Positions 26,662 to 38,463 of a stretch of 64,000 nucleotides of DNA are shown here, one piece after another. Positions within the stretch are counted from its first letter, which is position 1; every line of letters begins with the position of its first letter. A program made the position numbers and the translations under genes. The notes below the pieces were generated by a model that did no database searches, was not told the DNA's origin, and saw only the letters and a program-made list of their open reading frames with translations. Source of the DNA: Rotaria sp. Silwood1 (Eukaryota > Rotifera > Eurotatoria > Philodinida > Philodinidae); contig CAJNOP010000019.1 of the NCBI GenBank assembly GCA_905250075.1, positions 682,001 through 746,000 on the forward strand. Direction: 5' to 3'.

Positions 26662-27650
26662 TATATTTATTTGTAAACAGACTGTTTTGCAAAAACGTGA
26701 CTTAAAATTTAACCAACAAATATGTTTTTAAAATATTTACTTTTTTTTTCATATAACTTATACGAAAACAATACCTTAAATAAGATCAAAACACCAAACT
26801 CTGAAGAGTCTAAGTTTCTCGAGACTCAAACCGGAACTAAGTTTTGTTTCTAATGAGAATTCGAATCGGAATCTAGAGGATTGACCTTGCTCATGTCTAA
26901 AACTAATGATTGATATTGGATGAGACGTGAGTTTTGTGTTTGATCAATCAACTATCATTAATGACAAATAGGTACTTTCTCGATTTTATGCAACGCGTGG
27001 GAAACATATCAATGATTAGATGGTATGATGCACATTTTTTCGAACAATTAGGTAGCTCGTTATCGTCGTCGATTTATTTGTTCGAACCACGCTAGACAGA
27101 ACGAACAAAAAAACACGTAATGCTTTCATACAATGATCGAAATATTTCCTTAGAACGTCACACTTAGTTAATTACGTATAAATTTGAGCATATGAAAGAG
27201 AACAGTATTTTTCGATGGATAAAAAAGAAACACAATACTATACAATCATACACAGAACAACGTCGATGCACGTCACTGTTCTACTCACTGTGAGTATACT
27301 GAATTTCTCTAGGATACACAAGTAAGTGTATGCGTTTTGCTAGTGGAATCACTTCAAAAGGCGTTCATAGTCATTATTATTGAGCAAAGTTGCAGTTCTC
27401 AAGAAGAGTCAGTCACTAAGTTTGCATAGTTCTTTTTTTGTATCCTTGAAATTGTTTTTTTGCACAGAAAGTTTCTCGAAATTCTTTACAAAATAAGCAA
27501 CAAATATTAAATACTGTAAAGCCATTTTTACGAGTTTGTTTGCTATTTAAGGTACCGAAAATGAGAAATTCAGGCAAAATTTTCTTTTTGTTCTTTTTTG
27601 TATATCATTAGGTGGTATGTGATAAGCTGATCATAAATAAATATGTTTTC

Positions 27651-28013
27651 ATTTTATTGGAATGAGGTCTTATGCGGAAAATTTCGGCTTTTTTTTCCAA
27701 TGACCTACTATTTTTGAAAAACAAGTTGATTCTCAATCACCGACAAATTGTCAAATTTTTGTTTCTTTCAAATTTCAAGGCTATTTATTTCAAATTCACA
27801 ATGAAAATTTGAATCTAGGAAAAAACCATTTATAAATGGCTTTCTTCTAGATTCAAGTTTTCATGATGAATCTCAAAAAAATAGCTTTGAAATTTGAAAG
27901 AAACAAAATTGACAATTTGTCGGTAATTGAAAATTAATTTGTTTTTCAAAAACAGTAGGTCATTGAAAAGCAAAAGTCGAAATTTTCCGCATAAGATCTC
28001 ATTTCAATAAAAT
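27651..28013. repeat. Palindromic element (363 bp)
   Basis: Two arms of about 180 bases face each other around a central palindrome ACCATTTATAAATGG near 27826-27840. The outer ends read ATTTTATTGGAATGAG on the left and, read inward, ATTTTATTGAAATGAG on the right. The arms share long blocks such as TCTTATGCGGAAAATTTCG and differ by scattered substitutions. No coding frame and no clear target duplication. A non-autonomous foldback element is likely. Confidence 0.8.
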
Positions 28014-28146
28014 TACAACAAATATAAAGAATAAAATATTTATTAGTGAACACCTAGTAACTATAAAAGATCTTGTGACCGACGAGGCAATTGTGGCTAT
28101 AAATGTCTCTTTCTAATATAAACACTTTCTTCTGAACGATGTACAC

Positions 28147-28304
28147 CTTTTTTATTCGTTCTTTTTACATTTATAATCTTTCTCATGTGAACATGTTTTC
28201 CTGACCCTTCTTACTATTATAACCTTGCTAATGTGAACATGTTTTATTGACCTTTTTTACTAATATAACCTTGCTAATGTGAACATGTTTTATTGATCCT
28301 TTTC
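28147..28304 (+). repeat. 46-bp tandem repeat, about 3.4 copies
   Basis: The block GTGAACATGTTTT recurs at 28187, 28233 and 28279, exactly 46 bases apart. The intervening text (TTGACCTTTTTTACTAATAT then AACCTTGCTAAT) is near identical between copies, and a poorer partial copy precedes them. It lies just upstream of a pogo-like transposase fragment, so it may be a subterminal transposase-binding array of that element (inference). Confidence 0.8.
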
Positions 28305-28421
28305 TTTTCAATCATCTGCTTGGTAAGCATTATGAGTAAGCACATTTTGTGTATGACTCAACCGTCGTATGTATATAATAAAGGATAACACGATTACCAA
28401 CTTATACTTTGCGAGCAAAAA

Positions 28422-28640
28422 AACAATCTTATTCATGATAATAAAAACGTTAATGATTTATCACAACGTAAATTGAGTGAAAAATATAATACATCACTCA
28501 GATCTGGATTAAATATCTTAAAACATAAAACTGAATATATGAATGATTATGAAACAAATCAGAATCAAAAATTTAGACGAAAATTTAAAGATGTCACTGC
28601 ACAGAAAGTAGACAATCGAGTGTGCGAACGGTGTATATAA
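28422..28640 (+). mobile_element. Fragment of a pogo/Tigger-like transposase (CENP-B N-terminal HTH)
   Basis: An open frame of 72 codons with no ATG near its start reads NDLSQRKLSEKYNTSLRS, NILKHKTEYMNDYE and QKFRRKFKDVTAQKV. This is the shape of the first helix-turn-helix of pogo/Tigger transposases and CENP-B (S-x-x-x-L-x-x-x-Y-x-x-S then I-L-K-x-K). It ends at a stop where the second, CENP-B-type HTH should begin. No DDE domain is seen downstream before 30092. It is a relic of a plain DNA transposon, Tc1/mariner superfamily. The family call rests on pattern recognition. Confidence 0.6.
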
Positions 28641-30092
28641 CAAGGTACCAAAAAAAATTAGTTCAAAAGAAAAAAGACAAATGACATTAGGCAATTTTTT
28701 TTAAAAGCAACTAAATTTTGTGTCCTACATGAACATATCTTTCAATTCAACTGACTTGGATAAAACCAGATGAACAAGAAATAAATAACTAAAATTTGAT
28801 CTATGACTAATATAGAAGTAGATTCTCTGAAACTTTTTCCTCATTTCACAGTAACCCATGTTTCAACCCTCTTCAACTAACACCTTCACACAGGGAACAC
28901 TTTTGAATGGTTCCGACGGTGTTCATAATAGAGACATTTTTTTCTCTATTCTTGATTAACTCATCGCATTCTATCTAACAATACAAAAACAAGAAAACAA
29001 ATCCTGCCGTATTTTCGTAGTATAGCGTTTTGTAAAACCCATATTTGTTGTCAACTATAAAATCGGTACCGATATAGATGTTAGATCAGTTTGTCTGTCT
29101 GAAGTTCGATATTTACGAATTAAGGCAATCTTTACAGGCCCCATTGATATTTACGCATGACAACTATCAGACCTGTAGATATCAATTAGATCAAGGTCAG
29201 ATTAGTATCAGACATGTACCCAAACCAAAACTAATTTTCAGATTTTGGTATCGATAGTATTGTTTATGGTGTTGGTTTCGAGTGACTAAAAGAAAATTGA
29301 TTTTAAAAGCGCAAATTCACAATACTCTTCTTCAAATTTTCTCATATATGTATCGTTGAAGCGGATTTCTGATTGAGCATTATATATAAGAATTTTCTGT
29401 CTTAATTCTAGTACATAGAAACCTAAAATCTGTATAATGAATAATGAATTTTCCTAGCGACGATGCCGATTCGCACAATTATCTTTATGAAGTTATCTTT
29501 TATATATTTTTCTGCTCAACAAAACATTCCAGATCCTTTTCAATCAGATTTTGAGTGTTGTTGTGTCAATCTGAATATATTTTTGTTGAAGATATAGAAA
29601 ACAATTAAAGTAAAACGTTTTTATTGTGAAGACCATTGAAACCAGTCAAAAGTGTATACTCTAGAAGATAGAAACAGGGGTTTACTGTTAAATAAAGAAA
29701 AAATTCCAGAGATTTTACTTCTATGTTAGTCATCCCTTCGAGTATTTTATAGATCTCAATATCTGCTAAAATGTCTTGTAAAGATCATTCGAAAAAAGAT
29801 CTTCCCCATTTTTCTGTTACAATATTTTCACATTTGATAGACTTAGTCATGTGTAACAACGTTTCATTCCCGTGATCACGAAGCAAATTTTTTAAAATTC
29901 ATGATAATGTTTTCAAATCACTCTGTGGAAGAGGTACGCTACAATTTTTAAGTCATCGAAGTTTCTGGATAGTATTTAAAACCAAAAATTTATAATAATT
30001 ATTATTGAACATAGAAATATTCTAGATAATTAAAAATTCAAATTATTGAAGATATTGATACAAGTATAAGTCATCAAACTACTATAAACAAC
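28641..30092. other. Intergenic, no gene recognised
   Basis: No coding signal. I looked for transposon ends flanking the hAT-like gene that starts at 30093 and found no CAGGG- or CAGTG-type terminal repeat here. Confidence 0.4.
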
Positions 30093-32516
30093 ATGAGTGC
30101 TGACGATTCAAATAAAATACAACCGAGTATTAGTGGTAGTGCATATCTATGGGATTATATGACGAAACTAAAGGATAAGGCAAAATGTAATATATGCTCT
30201 ACTACTTTAAGTCGAAAAAATGGCACAACTAGTGGACTACGTAAACATTTATATCAAATGCATAAACTTCCATATTTTGGTGTTAAATCAAAAAAAGTAG
30301 ACATAAAACCGCATCAATTTTCTTCCGATGAAAGAAAAAAACTGGATTCATTGATAATTAATGCTATCGTAGAAGATGGACGTAGTTTCGGTGACATGAG
30401 AAAACCAGGCGTATTGAAAGTATTTAATCATTTAGCACCCGGTGAGAAAAATATAACATAGATTATTCTTGTATTTTTATTGTCATTTACTAGGCTATTC
30501 GCCTCCTCATCGTAATTCTGTTCAACGACGATTAAAGCGATTACAATCTGAACAAAAATTAATACTTACCAAAGATTTATCAAAAATTCAGTCTTTAGGT
30601 ATAACATGTGATTTTTGGACTGACAAACGGCTTTATTCTTATTTATGCTTAACTGGTCATTATATAACATCGAATTACCAGTTTGTTTCAAAAATACTTT
30701 CGTTCTCATGGTTTCATCATCGTCACTCTTCTACGAACATTTCCATGGTTATTAAGAAAGAACTCAAGGAGTTGAATGTATTGGAAAAAACACGGTCGAT
30801 CACAACCGACGGTGCTGCTAATATGGCGAAAATAGGTGAAACGCTTAATGGTGGTACAGAACAAATATACTGTTAGTAATTGTACGTTAATTTATTGTTT
30901 CTGATAATATTCATTTTTAGGCGTAGCCCATCGTCTTCACTTGGTGGTATGCAATGGGCTTGGACTTTGGGTTCGTAAACAAAAAACCCTATATTCATCA
31001 AATAATGATGCAATATCAAAAATTGATATAATTGAAGATGATTCCGATGAAGAAGATTTTACTGATGATGTTCAATTCATTTCACAACCATCATCAATCA
31101 CTACTTCATCAAGTTCACTGGAATCATTAAATAATTCATCGGATGTTCCGTATGAATTATTAAGCATAAATCCTGATAATAATGTCAGTATAAATGAAAA
31201 TTTAATGGATGATGAACTGGATAATTTTTCGAACGATATTATTGATAACTGGTCGATTGATGTTATTGAAGATCTTGACACATCATCAGGTGAAACAGTA
31301 CAACTACATATAGGTAATTTAATGAAAAAATGTAGATCCATGGTTAAATTAATAAATAAATCATCTATTCTCACGAATTACGTTGTTAAACTTAAGCAAC
31401 AATTCAATATTCATCATTCTCTTCAATTGGATTGTAAAAATAGATGGAATTCATCTCATCAATTAATTGAAGTTATGTTAATGTACAAAAAAATTATCAA
31501 TAAGATTCATAGTGAAAAACGTGATATTAGTCTTAATAAAAAGCAAATGAACAAACTTTCTTCAATCGAATTAGATCAATTTGATTGGAAAATGCTTGAA
31601 TTATTGGACTTTGTCTTGAAGCCATTCGTACAAGCAACAAAGCTTCTAAATGGTACACCATATCCTACCATTGGTATTAGTTATTTTGCCATTGTTCAAA
31701 TTCGAGATTTTCTTGAAGATTCAAACACTGTTGATGATGATGATTGGAAAATTTTATTTAATTTCAAAGTACTATTATTAAATCAGCTTGAAAAATACTT
31801 CTTTGGAAAAGACGAACAATGGCAATTGATGAAAGTAAATAATTTGTATATCTATACATTCAGTAAAAAATCTTCTGTATATTAAGAGTCATGCTTATTT
31901 CGATCCTATTGGTTACGGATGTTTAACGCGACGAGAAAAACGAGCAGTTGAATCCCATATTTTTGAATCGCACGAACAACATATTATTGAAGAAATGGTC
32001 GATGAGCAAGAAGTTAATGAGACGCAATCGAAATCAAGTGTGAAACGTAAATGTGAATCATCAAAGGCATCAACGATGACAAAATTTCTTAATTCAGTTG
32101 GTAAAAAATCTGCATCTTCATCAATGAGTCTAACAACAACTAACAAGAACACATTAGGTGAAGAAATTGCTACTTATAGAACATTAGCTCAAAGAGAATA
32201 TAATTCTATAGTTGATGGCGATAAAGACCCTGATGTAGTAAGTATCATATAATTAAAATAAGTTTTTTTTATATTTCAACTGACTTCTTCGTCGATCTCA
32301 TAGATGCAATTTTGGCAATCACATCAAATCGAATTGCAACATTTATCTAAAATTGCTGCTTCTTATCTTTCTACTCCAGCTATTTCTGTTACATCGGAAT
32401 ATGCATTCAGTACGGCCTCATATCTACTACGAAAACAACGGTCTCATTTAACACCCATCAATTTATCTCATTCAATGTTTCTCAAAGATAAACTTTACAC
32501 CAATTTTAACGCATAG
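30093..32516 (+). CDS. hAT-family transposase-like protein with BED zinc finger, five exons
   Basis: Exons 30093-30441, 30494-30871, 30921-31834, 31887-32237 and 32304-32516 join in matching phase to 734 residues with no break. The BED zinc finger comes first (about 15-60, Cys32, Cys35, His52, His57). The hAT core follows, with CDFWTDKRLYSYLCLTGHYI, the catalytic-Asp motif TTDGAANM and CVAHRLHLVVCNGLGLW (this Cys codon is split by intron 2). An acidic Ser/Asp-rich insert lies at about 260-350. The last exon is the hAT dimerisation domain (SVTSEYAFSTASYLLRKQRS). A poly-A signal AATAAA is at 32521-32526. I see no terminal inverted repeats or 8-bp duplication around it. Either it is a whole element with ends I cannot see, or a ZBED-like host gene derived from one. 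It is unlikely to mobilise the MITE at 2924 on present evidence. Confidence 0.85.
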
Positions 32517-33850
32517 AACTAATAAAGAATGCTATGAGGTCAAACTATAGCTTCTTCTACTTTTTTTTTCATAAAACTTATCAATTCAGCACAACATTAA
32601 TTTTTATTGAACATTCATTGTCATCATTTTTTATTTTAACCATATTTTATACTCAGTTTGTTTTATCTTATTTATAACCACGATAAACATTTGTTGATAT
32701 AATAAAAGTATGAAGCATAATCCTCTTGCAAAGAATTTGTAGAGAAACACTAAGTGCAATCGATAAGATAAATAGCAAAGAAAATCTAACCTGGTACAAA
32801 CTATGCCAGTTTCTGTTTCAGTTGCGATTCTGTCAATATCAAAATCATATGTGATATTCGCTTGAAAATATTTCATGAGATAACATCCTAATAAATAAAG
32901 CGTGATTATCGGTATACTATTGATACAAGCAACCTGATTATTTATAATACAGTAATAAAACTGCTCAGACACTAAGAGATTACATAATATATGAATCAGA
33001 TAAGTTCATTGAGAACAGATATTCGATCACTAAGGAACTATTAATGAATAGTTTCTTCAAAACAAACCAATATTATGCTATTCAGTTTAACAAAAGTTCT
33101 GTGCTTTTTACAGGTTAACAACTATTTCGATCAGAATCTGCTTGAATTTGAAAATATTACTTACATGGCAGAAGTATCTGTTCATATAATATAGATATTT
33201 CGTTAGTTGAAAGCGCCTTCTAAAAATGAGACTTACTGTTTTGAAAGCAATATAAAATCTTAAATAGCACTTCTCTTACTAAAGTAAGGACTCTCCTGCT
33301 GAATTTATTATGAATGCATTTTCCGGACCACACTGTTTTCATTAAATTATGAGTATCAGTGTGAGTATAGAAGTTCTCTTTACTCGTACACTCACCCACA
33401 TCAATTGCTTTAATAGAAGTATGTTTTCTCGCATTTAAATTACAGTAAAACAACTACTAAGGTTTTTTGACGTCTTCTTATTTCTATCGTTCCTTAATAG
33501 ACTTTTTTTTTGATTTGTTTAGTCGATGACTAGCACTTTTTTAAGGTCATATTAGTTGAATTACAGTCTGGTTGATATGATTTATAAGAAAATATGCAGT
33601 TCATTTTTTATTTTAATTTTAGCTCTTAGTATATATTTTATACACCATATCACTTAGCATCCATCAAAACAAAAGCATTATTTAAAATAACTTTCTTGGA
33701 TTCATCTTTTTCAAAAGTCGAAATAAATTTATTTACTAATGCAAATATCTGTAAACAACTTATTTATTATTGAATCTATAACATCAGTAGATGTCATTGT
33801 GAATTGAGATTTACGATATTTATTGTTCTTTATTATTTATATGATGTACC
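32517..33850. other. Intergenic, no gene recognised
   Basis: A 113-codon open frame on the minus strand (32631-32972) has no ATG at its upstream end and no recognisable domain; I do not call it a gene. Otherwise AT-rich with no structure seen. Confidence 0.4.
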
Positions 33851-34440
33851 ATAGGAATAATATATCAACAGAATATATTCAGTGTTTTATTTCAATATGA
33901 ATTCAACATTAAACACGAAGACTCATACGATTTTTTTCTTTTAACTATTAAAAGAAAAAATGTCGGTAAATATCAATATCGTTCATTCAGTGATGATACA
34001 ACATTCATTACTATACTTACTAATCATCGTATACAGCAATTTCACTTTAATCGATTCTTTGCATTAATGAACATCTTGGTTGTGTTAAAATATCTCTTAG
34101 TACTTTGTATATTTTCTTTCGTAGTAGCTAGTTATTGCAGGAATTTTAGTTTCGATTTTTGTAATTGAAAATAGAGCTCTAAAAAACATTCTAATTTATG
34201 TCTTAGCTATCATTTGTTTTCTGATGAATCTAGTCGTATTTATTTATTTATTTATGTTGTCATACACAACGTAAATTTATTCAATTACGAACTACTTTTG
34301 GTTCAATATTAAAATTATTTGAAAAGAATCATGCTAGATTATTTAAAGCTCAACTAAGTAAACAAATGTCTCGAACAAAAAAAATGTTTTCAACAAATAT
34401 CAATATCAACAATATTCTGACCTATTGCTCATTCTCCTAA
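33851..34440 (+). pseudogene. Broken gene for a multi-pass membrane protein, unknown family
   Basis: Three consecutive plus-strand frames each look coding and hand over to one another. Frame one (open 33851-34168) reads DDTTFITILTNHRIQQFHFN then a membrane helix (ALMNILVVLKYLLVLCIFSF). Frame two (from about 34137 to 34274) continues with two more helices (GILVSIFVIE; LIYVLAIICFLMNLVVFIYL). Frame three (to the stop at 34440) gives a basic cytoplasmic-like tail (QRKFIQLRTTFGSILKLFEK). The joins have no plausible introns: the space between frames one and two is under 30 bases. An AG precedes frame one at 33853-33854, so earlier exons may exist. This looks like a host gene disabled by two frame changes; I do not recognise the family. 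Confidence 0.45.
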
Positions 34441-34841
34441 TAAAATACTGGTAATGGAACAATCATTAATAACTTCAGATTCGTTCTAATCAACATATCT
34501 TATCTTTATAATAATTTTTTAAAAACTCATACTAAAGATATGATCTGTAAATTCAATTGATAAAGAATGGAAATATAGCTGAAAGTGAATGAAAATGTTA
34601 GTTAAATCAGAATAATAAAAAACGAAGCAAAACTACACACATGCACATAAACGATATCTTCTTTTTCAATATAACGATATTCTCATGATTATACACAAAT
34701 GAAACAAAAAAAAAAATTAAGTTTTTTGGTTTTTTTTTTATAGTTTAACACTGTGCATATATCAAGCAACACAAACAAAAAATGATTGAAATAGGTTCAT
34801 AGGAATCGAAGAAAAGATACTTCAATATAAATGCCTTATGA

Positions 34842-36962
34842 TCATTGTGATGGATTGCTTGTTGCAACAGTTGTTGTTTCGTTTGTTTCAGGAATAGTAT
34901 CAGTCGTTGGAACGGTAGTATTTGGTTGTTGTCGTTGACCATTTGAATTAAATAAGTTTTTAAAGAAATTACGAATTGTTGTGATTGGACCGCCCTGTTT
35001 ATTTGCTGCTGCACTAGCAGGTGCTACTTGATCAGCAGTAACTGGTTGTGAACCAAGAGCAGTTTGATCAGATGTTTGAGTGACAGAAGCTTCTTGTGAA
35101 ACACCATCGGTGGTAGGAGTACCAGTTGTAACAACAGAAGCTGTTACTGTTGTACTGGTAGTTTCAGTTTTAGTTGTAACTTCTTCGTCACCAGGTGCAG
35201 GATGAGAAGCTGTTTGTGTTGATGCTAATGATTGTTTAACATCTATGAGAGAATTTGTTTTTTCTATTAAATAGAATTTATAAACATTGAATACAAAATA
35301 TTTTACCTTGTACTGTTGTTACAGTACTATCTTTTGTTTCAACATCGGCTGGTGGAGCATTAAAAACATCTTCTGGTTCAACATTGGTTGGTTGAACATG
35401 GACAACAACTTCTCCTTCACCGCCAGGTGGTGGAGCATTGAAAACAACTTCTGCTTGATCATCGTTTGCTGAAATATTGTAAACAGCTTCTGACAATGAT
35501 CCTACTCGATGTTTAACTGTTTCAGTCACCGCAGTTGCACCACTAACTATTGCATGTTGTGTTGTATCAAGTATTTCACTACCTTTATTTAAAGCCTCAG
35601 AGCCTTTCTCGCCAATCCAATGTTTTGCTTCTTCAACTTTTTTTTCACCTAAATTAATAATGTAATTTAAAACTAGAAATCATTCTATATAAATTTTACC
35701 TAATTTCTCGGCTTCAGTCAAGAACCCTTCAGTTGATTTTTCTAATTCTTGTACTTTAACACTTGTATCATGAGCCGTTTGTTTAACAGTATCAACTAAT
35801 TCATGTGTTTTTTCTAAATTTCATACAAATAAAAAAAAAAAAGAAAAAGTTTTTAAATTATTTGCATAATATAACAAAAAAAGAAAATCACTAACCTTGA
35901 ACTATCTTTTTAGCAGCAGCTAATTTCTCCTCCGCAAGTTTTTCACCGGTTAAGATAGCTTCTTTAACACTAGCAGCAATTTCATAAGCTTTTTCTATTA
36001 AAAATCAATTTTATTTTAATAGAAAAAGAAAAGATAAGAAAAGCAAATGATCACACAGCTTATAATACCTTGAACCTGATGTACTGTATCCGTTGTTTTG
36101 ACTTCTGCATCATGAGCAGCAGCTGCAGCATCTTGTTTTAACTCAGAAGCTTTCTCTGAATAAATAATCAATTAAAAAACAATATATATATACATATACA
36201 TATATGTGAGAAAACAAAATAACAACAAAGTTCTACCTTCAGTATTATGTGCTAATTCTTCAGCTTTTTCTAAAAAAAAAAGAAGCCTTTTATAGACATA
36301 TAATTTAATAAAACAAAATAATAAACCTTGAACATGATCTGCTGCTTCTTCAACTTTTTCTTGAGTATCATGAGCAGCAGTTACTGAATCTTTTTCTAAT
36401 TCATTTATTGTTTCACTTGTTACATGTGCTACTTCATTAGGTTTATTATCAGTTGTAGCAATTACTTCGTTGACCTTATCTAAAAATGTTAATTATATAA
36501 ATTCTTTTTCTGCTTTTCCTTTCTCATTATCAATAAAAATGATCTAATTACCTTTGACTTCATCAGTATTGGTTATATTCATTGATGTTGCTTCTAAATA
36601 TATCATAAAAATATATCGATGAAAATTTTATATAGTATAACTAACCAGTTTCATGCATGGCAGATGCTGTTGAGTCATTCTCAACTGTGACATGAATATC
36701 ATCAAGTTTACGAGTTACAGATGCAACAGAATCATTTGGATCTTCAGTAAATGATTGTCCTTTTTCATGATGACTTTCAGTGGTTGTTACTACATTTGAA
36801 TAATTTTGATTTGTCTCATGTTTTTCACCTTCAAGGACATGGGTGTCATCTAGGAAAATCAAATATATTTAAATAGAAAAATAGGATTTCTTTCCAAATA
36901 TTTCTACCATGTGCTGAAGATGCATGGTGATGACTTTCTGCTGTTGAATTATGTTCAGCCAT
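34842..36962 (-). CDS. LEA-like (group 3) hydrophilic repeat protein, ten exons
   Basis: Minus-strand exons: 36962-36908, 36849-36646, 36593-36552, 36479-36327, 36269-36237, 36155-36069, 35994-35896, 35813-35700, 35648-35307 and 35242-34842. All nine introns are phase 1 and the product is 509 residues. The centre (about 130-290) is Ala/Lys/Glu-rich amphipathic helix with 11-residue periodicity, as in group 3 LEA proteins (EKAEELAHNTE; EKAYEIAASVK; EKLAAAKKIVQ). Exons 5 and 7 encode exactly one and three such 11-mers, and exons 5 to 8 each open with EK. The N-terminus is His/Ser-rich without a signal peptide. The C-terminal third is Thr/Val/Pro-rich and probably disordered. I see no cysteine. 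Group 3 LEA proteins protect proteins and membranes during drying, which suits a bdelloid. A perilipin- or apolipoprotein-like helical protein is the main alternative. Confidence 0.72.
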
Positions 36963-38463
36963 GAGTATTTAATAAATATATGTATACGTATGAAAGAAAA
37001 TTAAATCTTAAAAGACAAAAAAAAACAAAATAATACATTAAAGATAATAATCAACTATGGTTTTTTTTACAACAATATCTTTCGCAACAACTTGTACTTT
37101 CTTAACCTTCTGACTAATACTTGTACAGCTGCCTATACTATTTTATCTAGTCTATCTGTTAATAACGTCGGTTTGTTAGCCTAAAGAAATGATGTATATA
37201 TATATATATATTCAGATTATCTGAAATATAAGATGAACGCCAGTCGAAGAAGGACAACAAAAAAGAATATAGACAAGACAGAATGAATTCTTATATAACC
37301 GGCAGCTTTGGCAACTTTTTATCTTTCAGTAGCAACAAAAAAACAATGATAAGTAACAACCTGCTATTCGTTCCTTTTTATGTCTGTTCATGTATAGTGA
37401 AAAAGATGAAGAGAAGATAGATGAAATGTCTTAATGTTTCATCTCGAATAAATAATCATCTAAAGTGGACTATGTACTAGAATAAAAACGGTTACATCTC
37501 AAAGGACTTTGTAGCTTGAGTAAGTGTAAATATATGATCTTTGTCTGCCCTTGACTTCTCAACAAAAAAACGACCGTCATGTTTCTACTTTCTGGTGCTT
37601 TGTTGTTAAAGCAATGAGAGAAGGAAAAGGCCAAAGTTTACATTGTTTTGCTGTCCTTCTATATATATTATCTGTCTCTTCCTTTCTCAAGGGTAATGTA
37701 CAGCAAAGAATGAAAAGAAAAAGACACACGAACGAAAAAACAAACAAACAAATAAACAACGCTGTATCTCTTTCTGTTTCTTAAGAAAATGACTAAGAGA
37801 ATATATACGTGTATGCTCTATCTATCTTTGTTTTTATAAGCGAATGCGACGACGTCGAACAACGTAATAGATGCAATAAAATTCTCTCTTTTTTTCCTTA
37901 TACTATGCAATGATTTTTTTTTTCTTTCTCATTCTATAAACACAAAAAAAAACAAAAACGACATCTGGATGAATGATTACTTTCGATGCCATACATATAA
38001 ATAGAAACAGAATGAGTAAAGTAATCCATGACGGTAATGTAATAGAAGTGACTACTCTTATTGTGTGCATGTACTCTTAATGAATCAGATTCAATATTGA
38101 TGTCAAAAAAATAAAAAAGGTAGACGCAAAAAATAAGAAAAAAATAGGACGCTGCGTGTTCGGCATGGATGCTGTAATGGCAGACAAAGTTTTCTCTCTC
38201 TCTCTCTCTCTCTTGCTTATTCTTTATTCGTTTAAAATATAGTGAAAGAAAGAAATGAGAGAAAGGACAACATGTAGGTCGACTTTAAAATAAATATTGT
38301 TATATATAAAAAGTGTTTGTTACATATGTAAAATTAATATAAAAAAAAGAAAGATAACTATATATTTAACTAAAGATAATGTTGAAAATTTCATTAGTGT
38401 TATACTATTCTTTCAAACTATATTATAAATATTCTAGATTTAAAAAATTAATTAATACATTAG
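36963..38463. other. Divergent promoter region between LEA-like gene and TPMT
   Basis: The two genes are transcribed away from each other, so both promoters should lie here. It holds a CT microsatellite (38192-38213) and several poly-A/T runs. I cannot identify a specific stress element. Confidence 0.4.
38192..38213 (+). repeat. CT microsatellite
   Basis: About ten uninterrupted CT units in the region between the LEA-like gene and TPMT, on the TPMT side about 250 bases before its start. Such GAGA-type runs can be promoter elements in animals, but this is only inference. Confidence 0.7.

Noticed and set aside
31072-31374. Minus-strand open frame within the hAT gene
   Set aside because: Antisense shadow of the acidic Ser/Asp-rich transposase insert.
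32631-32972. 113-codon open frame on the minus strand
   Set aside because: No ATG at its upstream end, no domain and no matching splice sites.
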